A model generated the notes under the pieces. The model was not told where the DNA came from. It worked only from the letters and a program-made list of their open reading frames with translations, and searched no databases. From CAIJKW01 sp964443365 (lineage in GTDB: Bacteria; Patescibacteriota; Minisyncoccia; Phycocordibacterales; CAIZLB01), in the NCBI GenBank assembly GCA_964443365.1, contig CAYUCM010000036.1, forward strand, positions 1 to 6,341: 6,341 nt of DNA, written 5' to 3'. The translations under genes and the position numbers were made by a program. Below, one piece after another: positions 1-4,793 of this stretch (the first letter of the stretch is position 1; each line of letters begins with the position of its first letter).

Positions 1-6
1 CAAAAC

Positions 7-24
7 ACGAGGCGACATTCGAAT
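7..24. repeat. Degenerate/truncated copy of the H1 intergenic repeat
   Basis: The sequence shows ACGAGGC at 7-13 followed by GACATTCGAAT. In the intact copy near 5934 the same ACGAGGC is followed by the 24-bp H1 repeat, which ends GATGTTCGAA. This copy therefore looks like H1 with about 14-17 internal bases deleted and two substitutions. It lies about 25 bases beyond the stop codon of the transporter gene, comparable to the two H1 copies that directly follow minus-strand genes. The window edge prevents checking whether a terminator or promoter follows. The match is short, so homology is inferred. Confidence 0.4.
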
Positions 25-49
25 ATCTATTATCAAATAAAATAATTCG

Positions 50-544
50 TTACTTTATAATTAAACCCACGACGACGCCTAAACCAATCGCCAACCCTCC
101 CATTATTGTCATTCTCAGAGTTGTTTTTAAAACTTTTATTTTTAAAATTTTTGCACTTATTAATCCTAAAAGAAAAAGGAAAACCATGCTAGCTACAATT
201 GACCACCAAAAAGCATGTTTTGTGTCTAAAAAAATATAAGGCGAAAGTGGAATCAAACCACAGACAATATACGATACTAGCATAATGACAGAAGCCATCA
301 TTGAATTACCCGTCTTGTCGACATTTTTATAAGAAGATTCTTCTGTCTCAGTTTCAGATAAAAAGCTTCCGACCGACATAGAAAAAGCTTCTACGCAAAT
401 TAAAACTATTCCTGAAATTATTATTTCTTTTCTTGGAACGCCGGCAGATACAATACCCGCTAATAAGCCAACAGTAGAGACTAGGCTGTCCTCGGAACCA
501 AAAATAAAATTCCTTGTGTATAAAATAAAAGTTTTTTTAACCAT
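50..544 (-). CDS. Short VIT1/CCC1-family (DUF125) membrane transporter
   Basis: This is a probable integral membrane protein of 164 residues from the VIT1/CCC1 family, whose known members move Fe2+/Mn2+ across membranes. Near the N-terminus (residues 14-30) it has FIFGSEDSLVSTVGLLAG, matching the family's GxxDGLVSTxxLLxG signature with the conserved Asp at residue 19. Five hydrophobic segments lie at about 18-36, 40-62, 81-103, 110-130 and 142-163. The loop after helix 2 contains SETETEES but is only about 20 residues long, much shorter than the metal-binding domain of VIT1 homologues, so this is a minimal version. The ATG at 544 is chosen over an in-frame TTG at 553 because an extended -10 (TGTTATAAT, 563-555) puts the transcript start near 548, downstream of the TTG. 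There is no Shine-Dalgarno sequence. The family call is secure; the substrate is not visible from sequence. Confidence 0.85.
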   Translation of the reverse strand: MVKKTFILYTRNFIFGSEDSLVSTVGLLAGIVSAGVPRKEIIISGIVLICVEAFSMSVGSFLSETETEESSYKNVDKTGNSMMASVIMLVSYIVCGLIPLSPYIFLDTKHAFWWSIVASMVFLFLLGLISAKILKIKVLKTTLRMTIMGGLAIGLGVVVGLIIK

Positions 545-554
545 AAATACCAAT

Positions 555-563
555 ATTATAACA
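555..563 (-). promoter_or_regulatory. Extended -10 promoter of the VIT1-like gene
   Basis: On the minus strand TGTTATAAT gives a perfect -10 with the TG extension. The predicted start near 548 leaves a leader of only about 4 bases before the ATG at 544. The -35 region is poor (TTTAAG at 17-bp spacing), as is usual with an extended -10. Confidence 0.6.
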
Positions 564-607
564 TATATAAATTTAGACTTAAATAAGGGTGATTTGGATA
601 TGGGTCG

Positions 608-682
608 TGGATCCGCGGGTAGGATTCGAACCTACGACCAATTCGTTAACAGCGAACTGCTCTACCACTGAGCTACCGCGGA
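608..682 (-). tRNA. tRNA-Asn (anticodon GTT)
   Basis: Read on the minus strand, the full cloverleaf is visible. The acceptor stem TCCGCGG pairs with CCGCGGA. The D arm is GCTC-AGTGGTA-GAGC. The anticodon arm is GTTCG-CTGTTAA-CGAAT with anticodon GTT in the loop, the variable loop is TGGTC, and the T arm is GTAGG-TTCGAAT-CCTAC. CCA follows the discriminator base directly (610-608), so the 3' end may be encoded. The discriminator reads T, whereas bacterial tRNA-Asn normally has G73. A 9-base inverted repeat (602-610 and 707-715, one mismatch) could pair the precursor's leader and trailer. No convincing promoter was identified. Confidence 0.95.
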
Positions 683-750
683 ATACATCTAGATCACACC
701 TAATTTCCATGACCCGATGACTATTTAATTGCTATATCAAAGCGAAGAGC

Positions 751-779
751 TTGAATAATAATAAACGCCAATCTATAAT
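751..779 (+). promoter_or_regulatory. Sigma70-type promoter producing a leaderless mRNA
   Basis: TTGAAT (751-756), a 17-bp spacer and TATAAT (774-779) form a strong promoter. The seventh base after the -10 is the A of the ATG at 786, so the transcript should begin at the start codon. It is divergent from the tRNA and transporter genes. Confidence 0.8.
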
Positions 780-785
780 ATAAAA

Positions 786-1535
786 ATGAATAGCATTAAA
801 AACAATTTATCAGACATCAAAATTGGTTCTTTTTACAAATTCAAAAAAATCATTGTGGCAATTCTTAAGTTGGTTGGTGTTTATATATTATTATCTTTTA
901 TATTAATGTTGATTAATCCATTATTTGGCTATATTGTTTTTGCTCCATTGTTCTTTATTCAGAGCATAATTAATCCAATTAATGAATCTATAATAAAAAA
1001 TAAACAAGATAAGATTCCAACAATACAAACAAATCTGCCATCAACCCTTAATTATTCTGACTGCAGAGGAAATGCAACCTCTCGCTTCGTCTCACAAGAT
1101 GTGGGCCGATCTTTGCGTATAATTGATAGGGGTGATGAGAAAATTATAAAATATTTAGATCAATTGGGTGTTTCATTAAAGGGAGACCCTTTGCCTATAT
1201 CATATTGTAAAACATCAAATGGTGTTTTTTTACTGAAATTTAGTAATGCTTGGGGTAATAAAACCGACATATATAAAGATAACTCTGGAGAATTGGTTAA
1301 AATATTTTCCACAAACAGTTCAAGTATTTCATTACTTGAAAGTAATGAAAATAGATTATTTATTTCGATTGATTCTTTTAACCCTAGTTTATATGAATTC
1401 TTTGCTGAAACAAATTCTTTTAAGAGGGTTTTAGATACCCAAACTCCAGATATAAATTTTTGTGAAAAAGAACCTAATGGACTAAATGACCAATATGGAC
1501 AAAACACCCAATGTCTAAACAAGGTTGCAAATTAA
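786..1535 (+). CDS. Membrane-anchored protein of unknown function with exported C-terminal domain
   Basis: The product has 249 residues and I do not recognise the family. After a basic N-terminus (KFKK near 18-21) there are two hydrophobic helices, at about 22-43 and 46-64, separated by NP. A long polar, Ser/Asn-rich region follows (about 70-249). Four cysteines (C93, C141, C226, C243) all lie in this soluble part, and the alternating hydrophobic pattern in stretches such as GVFLLKFS and RLFISID suggests beta structure. A plausible reading is a membrane anchor carrying a disulfide-containing domain outside the cytoplasm. A strong leaderless promoter fixes the start at the first ATG. The stop codon TAA overlaps an ATG (TAATG), a translational-coupling arrangement with the small ORF downstream. 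An antisense ORF inside the gene is treated as chance. Confidence 0.75.
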   Translation: MNSIKNNLSDIKIGSFYKFKKIIVAILKLVGVYILLSFILMLINPLFGYIVFAPLFFIQSIINPINESIIKNKQDKIPTIQTNLPSTLNYSDCRGNATSRFVSQDVGRSLRIIDRGDEKIIKYLDQLGVSLKGDPLPISYCKTSNGVFLLKFSNAWGNKTDIYKDNSGELVKIFSTNSSSISLLESNENRLFISIDSFNPSLYEFFAETNSFKRVLDTQTPDINFCEKEPNGLNDQYGQNTQCLNKVAN

Positions 1536-1691
1536 TGACTAAGACCGAAATATCGAAAGGATTCTTCTTATGATTATCAATTTTCAACGATTATGTCCAC
1601 GCTACGTTTTCAAAAGGATGAAGTCAGGCCTGTTCACATAGAAACAGAAGACGACACTAAGAATGAAAGTTTGTACAGAGTTTTTTGTTAA
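1535..1691 (+). pseudogene. Possible frameshifted small ORF (about 51 codons) overlapping the upstream stop
   Basis: An ATG at 1535 overlaps the preceding stop codon (TAATG) and encodes MTKTEISKGFFL before a TGA. Skipping one base at the AAA run (1556-1558) moves into a frame open to a TAA at 1689-1691. That frame reads KDSSYDYQFSTIMSTLRF and continues with an acidic, protein-like tail, IETEDDTKNESLYRVFC. The simplest reading is a 51-residue gene co-transcribed with its upstream neighbour and disabled by a one-base insertion. Alternatives are a 32-residue ORF starting at the internal ATG at 1593, or chance. No family is recognised. This ORF fills about half of the 320-base gap between the flanking genes. 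Confidence 0.35.
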
Positions 1692-1776
1692 CAAGTAATT
1701 TTAGTGTAATAAATTTGTGCTAGATAGTTTACAAGAAGTCCGAGTTCAATCTAGCAGACGATTTTAGAACCACCAT

Positions 1777-1815
1777 AGACTGGATCAAGGAGGGTACCCA
1801 TATCCAAACCAGTCT
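1777..1815 (+). other. Hairpin with nested palindrome (possible terminator or operator)
   Basis: AGACTGG (1777-1783) pairs with CCAGTCT (1809-1815). Inside it, TGGAT (1781-1785) could alternatively pair with ATCCA (1802-1806), and a perfect GGGTACCC palindrome sits at 1792-1799. No T-run follows, so a terminator role is weak. It lies just upstream of the promoter of the next gene, so an operator is also possible. Confidence 0.35.
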
Positions 1816-1843
1816 CTACATGAACTTAAAAATTTAATTATGA

Positions 1844-1849
1844 TATGAT
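1844..1849 (+). promoter_or_regulatory. -10 element of leaderless gene at 1856
   Basis: TATGAT ends six bases before the ATG at 1856, the same spacing as at the 786 and 5860 genes, so the mRNA should begin at the start codon. The -35 region is weak (ATGAAC near 1820). There is no Shine-Dalgarno sequence. Confidence 0.55.
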
Positions 1850-1855
1850 AACCAA

Positions 1856-2365
1856 ATGGAAAAAGAGTTTATTGCATTAAGAAACAAATATCTCCCAAAG
1901 AAAATAAAGGCTGTTTTTGTATTAGAATCTCCTCCCGCAGGACATGGTTATTTTTATGATTCATCTGGTCGGGTATCAGAAGTTCTTTTTCGTGCTTTTA
2001 TGAAAGCAATACTTAATTTTAGCCCAAGAACAAAAGAAGAAGGTCTTCGTAAACTTGCTGATAGTGGGTACTTACTTGTAAATCCAATTTACACTCCAGT
2101 TAATAAAATGGGCGATAAAGAAGCAGACAAACTTATCCTCGGAAATTATGATAATTTTAAAAAAGATCTTATTAATTTGATTGGAAAGACAGATGTGCCA
2201 ATTATATTAGTAAAATCAAACATTTTCCGATTATTAGAAAAGCCCCTGCTTGAAGATGGTTTTAATGTTATAAACGATGGAATACTCATCCCCTTTCCTC
2301 TACACTATCACATGAACACTTTTGAGCAGAGGGTTGGAGTAATGTTAAAAAAAATCATCTCATAA
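1856..2365 (+). CDS. Putative uracil-DNA-glycosylase-like fold protein
   Basis: The product has 169 residues. Residues 19-34 (AVFVLESPPAGHGYFY) resemble the first active-site segment of the uracil-DNA glycosylase superfamily, where a hydrophobic strand leads into a GESPP-type loop, here E24-S-P-P. Other candidate core segments are YLLVNPIYTPVN (73-84), the strand PIILVKSN (115-122), and a C-terminal IPFPLHYHMNTF (145-156) at the place where superfamily members carry a catalytic or minor-groove loop ending in His or Ser-Pro. The canonical DNA glycosylase residues are not all evident, so enzymatic activity is uncertain; some proteins of this fold have unknown roles. The gene has its own leaderless promoter and converges on the kinase gene, with 16 bases between the two stop codons. 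Confidence 0.7.
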   Translation: MEKEFIALRNKYLPKKIKAVFVLESPPAGHGYFYDSSGRVSEVLFRAFMKAILNFSPRTKEEGLRKLADSGYLLVNPIYTPVNKMGDKEADKLILGNYDNFKKDLINLIGKTDVPIILVKSNIFRLLEKPLLEDGFNVINDGILIPFPLHYHMNTFEQRVGVMLKKIIS

Positions 2366-2370
2366 TTAGT

Positions 2371-2389
2371 TTAAGTACGGACTACTTAA
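2371..2389. terminator. Hairpin between convergent genes
   Basis: TTAAGTA (2371-2377), a five-base loop and TACTTAA (2383-2389) form a perfect 7-bp stem. It lies between the convergent genes and overlaps the TAG stop of the minus-strand kinase. It could act for both directions, but neither strand has a long T-run after it. Confidence 0.4.
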
Positions 2390-2906
2390 TCAATTCCAAT
2401 ATTTTATCTACAATATATTCAGGTTCAACCTTTGAAGTATCGAAAACAATACTATCTTCTGGTACAAACAGTGGTTTGGAAAGATTTTCTATAAATGTTT
2501 CTTCATCTTTAACTGATAATATATGCATTATGTTTTGTGTTTTGGCCAACTCTAATCTTTCTTTAAAACGAGAGAATAGTATATCTGCAGATGCCTTTAA
2601 TTCAATCGAAATAAACTCATACCCATTATCTATTGCGGTTTCTTTGTATGTTTTGTATTCGTCTTCGGAACTAATCATGGCGATAAGTACAATAGAGTTT
2701 CCGATTTTACATACAGCCTGATATAGACCTTTAATAATTTGTCTAATTAGCCCGCTGTCTTTAGTCCTATTGTATCCGGCAAGCTGTCTTTTCTGTGTAT
2801 CATATGCGATTACATAAACACCAGGTAATTTTTCTTTTAGCATTTTTTCTACTGTAGATTTTCCTGAACAAGAGGGGCCAATTAATTGTATTACAAACTT
2901 TTTCAT
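2382..2906 (-). CDS. P-loop kinase (AAA_33/zeta-toxin-like NTP-binding protein)
   Basis: The 174-residue product has a textbook Walker A loop, GPSCSGKST (10-18), on the first strand. Asp36 at the end of the second strand is typical of small-molecule kinases, where it touches the substrate. The segment SIVLIAMIS (71-79) occupies the Walker B position but lacks the usual acidic end. A lid-like RFKERLE (113-119) supplies basic residues. The size and layout fit the nucleotide/shikimate-kinase-like AAA_33 group, which also includes zeta toxins and antibiotic phosphotransferases. The substrate cannot be read from the sequence. The promoter has an extended -10 (TGATACAAT) with 7 bases to the ATG, so the message is nearly leaderless. 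Its promoter element is 18/20 identical to that of the other kinase gene at 5860, although the two proteins are clearly different. Confidence 0.8.
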   Translation of the reverse strand: MKKFVIQLIGPSCSGKSTVEKMLKEKLPGVYVIAYDTQKRQLAGYNRTKDSGLIRQIIKGLYQAVCKIGNSIVLIAMISSEDEYKTYKETAIDNGYEFISIELKASADILFSRFKERLELAKTQNIMHILSVKDEETFIENLSKPLFVPEDSIVFDTSKVEPEYIVDKILELIK

Positions 2907-2913
2907 ATTGATG

Positions 2914-2922
2914 ATTGTATCA
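2914..2922 (-). promoter_or_regulatory. Extended -10 promoter of kinase gene, within a repeated 20-bp element
   Basis: On the minus strand TGATACAAT forms an extended -10, with the ATG as the eighth base after it. On the plus strand the element ATTGTATCATAAGTTTGAAC (2914-2933) matches 5867-5886 at 18 of 20 positions. The GTTYGAAC half next to the -10 is palindromic in the 5867 copy and could be an operator. Confidence 0.6.
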
Positions 2923-2943
2923 TAAGTTTGAACCCACTATAAG

Positions 2944-2971
2944 ATAAAAATACCCCCCTACAAAATAGAGA
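2944..2971 (-). terminator. Terminator-like hairpin downstream of H1 copy
   Basis: On the minus strand TCTCTA (2971-2966), loop TTTTG and TAGGGG (2960-2955) pair with G-U help, followed by TATTTTTAT. The position and loop resemble the terminator after the H1 copy at 5941. No minus-strand gene now lies upstream, because Fic diverges, so the terminator appears orphaned and would insulate the kinase promoter. Confidence 0.5.
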
Positions 2972-2984
2972 TCTCCTTGAGGGA

Positions 2985-3008
2985 TCCAAACTTAGGACGA
3001 TGTTCGAA
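2985..3008 (-). repeat. H1 dispersed repeat, copy 1
   Basis: This 24-bp copy on the plus strand reads TCCAAACTTAGG followed by ACGATGTTCGAA, three differences from the 4255 copy. On the minus strand it folds as TTCGAAC, a ten-base loop and GTTTGGA: seven pairs including G-U. It is the only intact copy not directly downstream of a gene stop codon. Confidence 0.75.
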
Positions 3009-3055
3009 CGAAATGTAAACAAAAAAACTAAAAACCTCTATTTTACAATAAAAAC

Positions 3056-3142
3056 TAGTGAATATTAGCTGTTTTTAGCCCATATTCACTAAATATTGAC
3101 AATAAAGCGTGAATAGACTATAATATCGGTATAAATTCACTA
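3056..3142. promoter_or_regulatory. Four TTCACTA-type half-sites: candidate operators of fic
   Basis: A 10-bp perfect inverted repeat, TAGTGAATAT (3056-3065) and ATATTCACTA (3082-3091), lies just upstream of the -35. A second inverted pair, GTGAATA (3109-3115) and TTCACTA (3136-3142), brackets the -10 and the transcript start. Repeated half-sites around a promoter are a classic repressor arrangement. The C-terminal helix-turn-helix of the downstream Fic protein is the natural candidate to bind them, although this is inferred. Confidence 0.6.
3096..3124 (+). promoter_or_regulatory. Consensus sigma70 promoter of fic
   Basis: TTGACA (3096-3101), a 17-bp spacer and TATAAT (3119-3124) match the bacterial consensus perfectly. 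Transcription should start near 3131, giving a leader of about 17 bases with no Shine-Dalgarno sequence. Such a strong promoter flanked by half-sites suggests control by repression. Confidence 0.85.
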
Positions 3143-3147
3143 AAAAT

Positions 3148-4044
3148 ATGACAACAACCAAACCAATAATCAACAGACTTCAGACGCTAAAGACTGAGTA
3201 CGAAACTCTTAAAAAAGGAAAGGAGTCTCTTTTGATTATGGTTGATGAAGCTGAGGTCGCTGAGGCAGTGTACAACTCGAATGCTATAGAAAACTCCACC
3301 CTCACCCTTAAGGAAACCGAGAGGATACTTCTTGAAATGGAAGTGTCTAGAGACGTGTCCATTAGAGAGGTTTTTGAAGCAAAAAATCTAGCTAAGGTTG
3401 TTGAGTATATTAGAAATAAATCTCAAGAAACAGAGATTAATAAGGAAATAATATTGTTTCTTCATCAAATGTTAATTAATAATATTAATGACAATATTGC
3501 GGGACGTTTTAGAAAAACCGGAGAATACGTCAGAGTTGGCACTCATATTGCCCCCGCTCCGGAACATGTGGAAGAAATGATCAATAATACCCTATCTGAC
3601 TACACTGGAAATATAAACAGTTTTTTTATCGATAAAATTGCAAAATTTCATCTAGATTTTGAAATCATACATCCTTTTTGTGATGGCAACGGTCGTATTG
3701 GCCGTGTCCTTATAAATTACCAACTTCAAAGACTTGGTTTTCCTGGAATAATAATAAGAGACAAAGAGAAAAAATATTATTATCGTACATTTACCGAGTA
3801 TAGAGAAAATAAAACATCTAAAAAGATGGAGAAAATAGTAGCCCTTTCTTTGATTGAGTCATTACACAAAAGACTTACATATCTTAAAGGTAAAAAAATA
3901 GTAACCCTGTCTGAATATTCAAAGAGTAATACCACGTCAGCATCAGCACTTTCTAATGCAGCACGTAGACAAAACATTCCAGCTTTTCGTGAAAAGGGTG
4001 TATGGAAGATAGCGGAGGATTTTGTTTATAATCTGGATAAATAG
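3148..4044 (+). CDS. fic: Fic-family protein (class II AMPylase) with C-terminal HTH
   Basis: The 298-residue product has the Fic active-site motif HPFCDGNGRIGR (175-186), with catalytic H175, acidic D179 and R186. Proteins with this motif usually transfer AMP from ATP to a target hydroxyl. An N-terminal helix carries SNAIEN (44-49), matching the (S/T)xxxE(G/N) inhibitory motif; E48 would block ATP binding, which places this among N-terminally inhibited (class II) Fic proteins. The flap region upstream of the active site is AGRFRKTGEYVRVGTHIAPAPEHV in content (118-141), read here in two halves: AGRFRKTGEYVRV and GTHIAPAPEHV. The C-terminal 45 residues (about 252-296) contain LSEYSK and ALSNAARRQNIPAF, resembling MerR/excisionase-type helix-turn-helix domains. 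The gene is single, between two H1 repeats, with half-site repeats around its promoter, so autoregulation is likely. No antitoxin partner is adjacent. The target protein is unknown. Confidence 0.93.
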   Translation: MTTTKPIINRLQTLKTEYETLKKGKESLLIMVDEAEVAEAVYNSNAIENSTLTLKETERILLEMEVSRDVSIREVFEAKNLAKVVEYIRNKSQETEINKEIILFLHQMLINNINDNIAGRFRKTGEYVRVGTHIAPAPEHVEEMINNTLSDYTGNINSFFIDKIAKFHLDFEIIHPFCDGNGRIGRVLINYQLQRLGFPGIIIRDKEKKYYYRTFTEYRENKTSKKMEKIVALSLIESLHKRLTYLKGKKIVTLSEYSKSNTTSASALSNAARRQNIPAFREKGVWKIAEDFVYNLDK

Positions 4045-4129
4045 TTTTTGAATTTGGACCATGACTATCTAGTTTGTCCTAAATGGCTCGCTATCTTGGA
4101 CAAGTTCAGAACTACGGTTTCAAGCGTCT

Positions 4130-4164
4130 AAACGGTCTATACACGATAGGTGTATAGACCGTTT
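4130..4164. terminator. Perfect 15-bp inverted repeat (terminator of fic or operator)
   Basis: AAACGGTCTATACAC (4130-4144), loop GATAG and GTGTATAGACCGTTT (4150-4164) form a perfect 15-bp stem 86 bases after the fic stop. A T-rich stretch (TGTTTGTTTTT) follows about 6 bases later rather than directly, so terminator function is plausible but not typical. Its right arm overlaps the -35 of a downstream promoter-like sequence, so it might instead be a protein-binding site. Confidence 0.6.
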
Positions 4165-4191
4165 GAAGGTGTTTGTTTTTCACACTATAAT
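4163..4191 (+). promoter_or_regulatory. Promoter-like sequence before a 12-codon ORF
   Basis: TTGAAG (4163-4168), a 17-bp spacer and TATAAT (4186-4191) stand six bases before an ATG at 4198, exactly the geometry of the leaderless gene at 786. The TATAATTATA core also reads as a -10 on the minus strand, where it lines up with the promoter half of the repeated blocks at 2914 and 5867, so the active direction is unclear. Confidence 0.4.
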
Positions 4192-4197
4192 TATACT

Positions 4198-4236
4198 ATG
4201 GATCTGAGAAAAGCAATCAAAAGTTGTCCTCTCTAA
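4198..4236 (+). pseudogene. 12-codon leaderless ORF, possible gene-start remnant
   Basis: Directly behind a well-formed promoter the ATG at 4198 encodes MDLRKAIKSCPL and then TAA. The ORF stops within the minus-strand terminator hairpin. It may be the 5' end of a gene removed by recombination at the H1 repeat, a tiny peptide gene, or chance. The codons look ordinary, but the length is too small to judge. Confidence 0.25.
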
Positions 4237-4244
4237 TAAAAGAC
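4218..4244 (-). terminator. Terminator-like hairpin ending the GNAT operon
   Basis: On the minus strand GTCTTTT (4244-4238), a five-base loop and AGAGGAC (4232-4226) pair over seven positions including G-U, followed by AACTTTTG. It lies about 50 bases beyond the GNAT stop codon and follows the H1 repeat, the same order as at the 5941 copy. Confidence 0.45.
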
Positions 4245-4254
4245 CATTATTGAC

Positions 4255-4278
4255 TCCAAACTTGGGAGGATGTTCGAA
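4255..4278 (-). repeat. H1 dispersed repeat, copy 2
   Basis: On the plus strand TCCAAACTTGGG followed by AGGATGTTCGAA differs from the 5941 copy at one position (A for G at base 4). On the minus strand it begins 13 bases after the GNAT stop codon and can form a 7-bp stem with loop ATCCTCCCAA. The one difference changes a G-C pair to G-U, so the hairpin is kept. Confidence 0.8.
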
Positions 4279-4291
4279 TAATTATAATAAC

Positions 4292-4792
4292 CTAAAGGCT
4301 CTTTTTCATAAGCACCCCATCTGCATAATGAGTACTCAACTTCCCCGCCTCGTCCTCTTGTTCCCAAGAATCATTGGTCTCTCCGCAAATTTCATATCCT
4401 AATTTTTTATATAAATTCTGTGCTCTTGTATTTTCGTTTTCAACACCAAGCATAGCGACATTAATACCCCTAGATTTAATTCTATTTTCTAATTCTTTAA
4501 TTAATCGAGTTCCGATACCCAAACCCCGCAATGATTCTTTTGTAGTGATTTGCCATAAAGTTCCAGCATCTTTGTGAACATTATAATCTACACCACCAAT
4601 AGATGTAGGGTTCCCTTTCGCATCTCTGACGGCCAAATAATCAACCTTACCTTTTTCTACTCGTTCAAGAGCTTCTTTAACATATCGAATATGAGTTGGT
4701 GTGCCAGACCAAGATATTTTATCTAGATCTTTAAGGGTGAGATTGTCGACAATTAAGGAATCCACGTCTTTCATTTCTGTATTTTCTGTCAT
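4292..4792 (-). CDS. GNAT-family N-acetyltransferase
   Basis: The 166-residue product has the GNAT acetyl-CoA signature: motif A TTKESLRGLGIGTRLIKELE (83-102), with the pyrophosphate-binding RGLGIG (89-94), and motif B NENTRAQNLYKKLGYE (119-134), with the Asn and Tyr typical of the family. The preceding GGVDYNVHKDAGTLWQI fits the central strands. It would transfer an acetyl group from acetyl-CoA to an amine on a small molecule or protein; the acceptor cannot be deduced. It is the last gene of a three-gene operon, its ATG one base after the stop of the nucleotidyltransferase gene (TAACATG), so translation is probably coupled. There is no Shine-Dalgarno sequence. H1 and a terminator hairpin follow. 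Confidence 0.9.
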   Translation of the reverse strand: MTENTEMKDVDSLIVDNLTLKDLDKISWSGTPTHIRYVKEALERVEKGKVDYLAVRDAKGNPTSIGGVDYNVHKDAGTLWQITTKESLRGLGIGTRLIKELENRIKSRGINVAMLGVENENTRAQNLYKKLGYEICGETNDSWEQEDEAGKLSTHYADGVLMKKSL

Positions 4793-4793
4793 G

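Noticed and set aside
1160..1522. A 120-codon antisense ORF inside the membrane-protein gene
   Set aside because: The plus-strand gene has a strong promoter and sensible membrane topology, while the antisense product has no recognisable features and no promoter at its start.
1792..1830. Relation of the ATCCAAAC stretch near 1802 to the H1 repeat
   Set aside because: Only eight contiguous bases match; the rest of H1 does not align convincingly.
2926..3008. Classical integron attC site
   Set aside because: Outer ends pair like attC arms, but the GTTCGAA core departs from GTTRRRY, genes have their own promoters, and no integrase is visible. It is kept only as an analogy.
3148..4044. A Fic/antitoxin (FicT-FicA type) gene pair
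   Set aside because: The inhibitory helix motif is inside the same protein at residues 44-49, and no small antitoxin gene is adjacent.
4042..4131. Fic reading frame remains open for 28 codons beyond its TAG stop
   Set aside because: Chance extensions of this length are common, the Fic HTH domain already appears complete, and no readthrough signal was recognised.
4083..4157. A 24-codon ORF (MARYLGQVQNYGF...) between fic and the 15-bp hairpin
   Set aside because: It has no promoter at the leaderless distance and no Shine-Dalgarno sequence, it ends inside a hairpin, and its length is compatible with chance.
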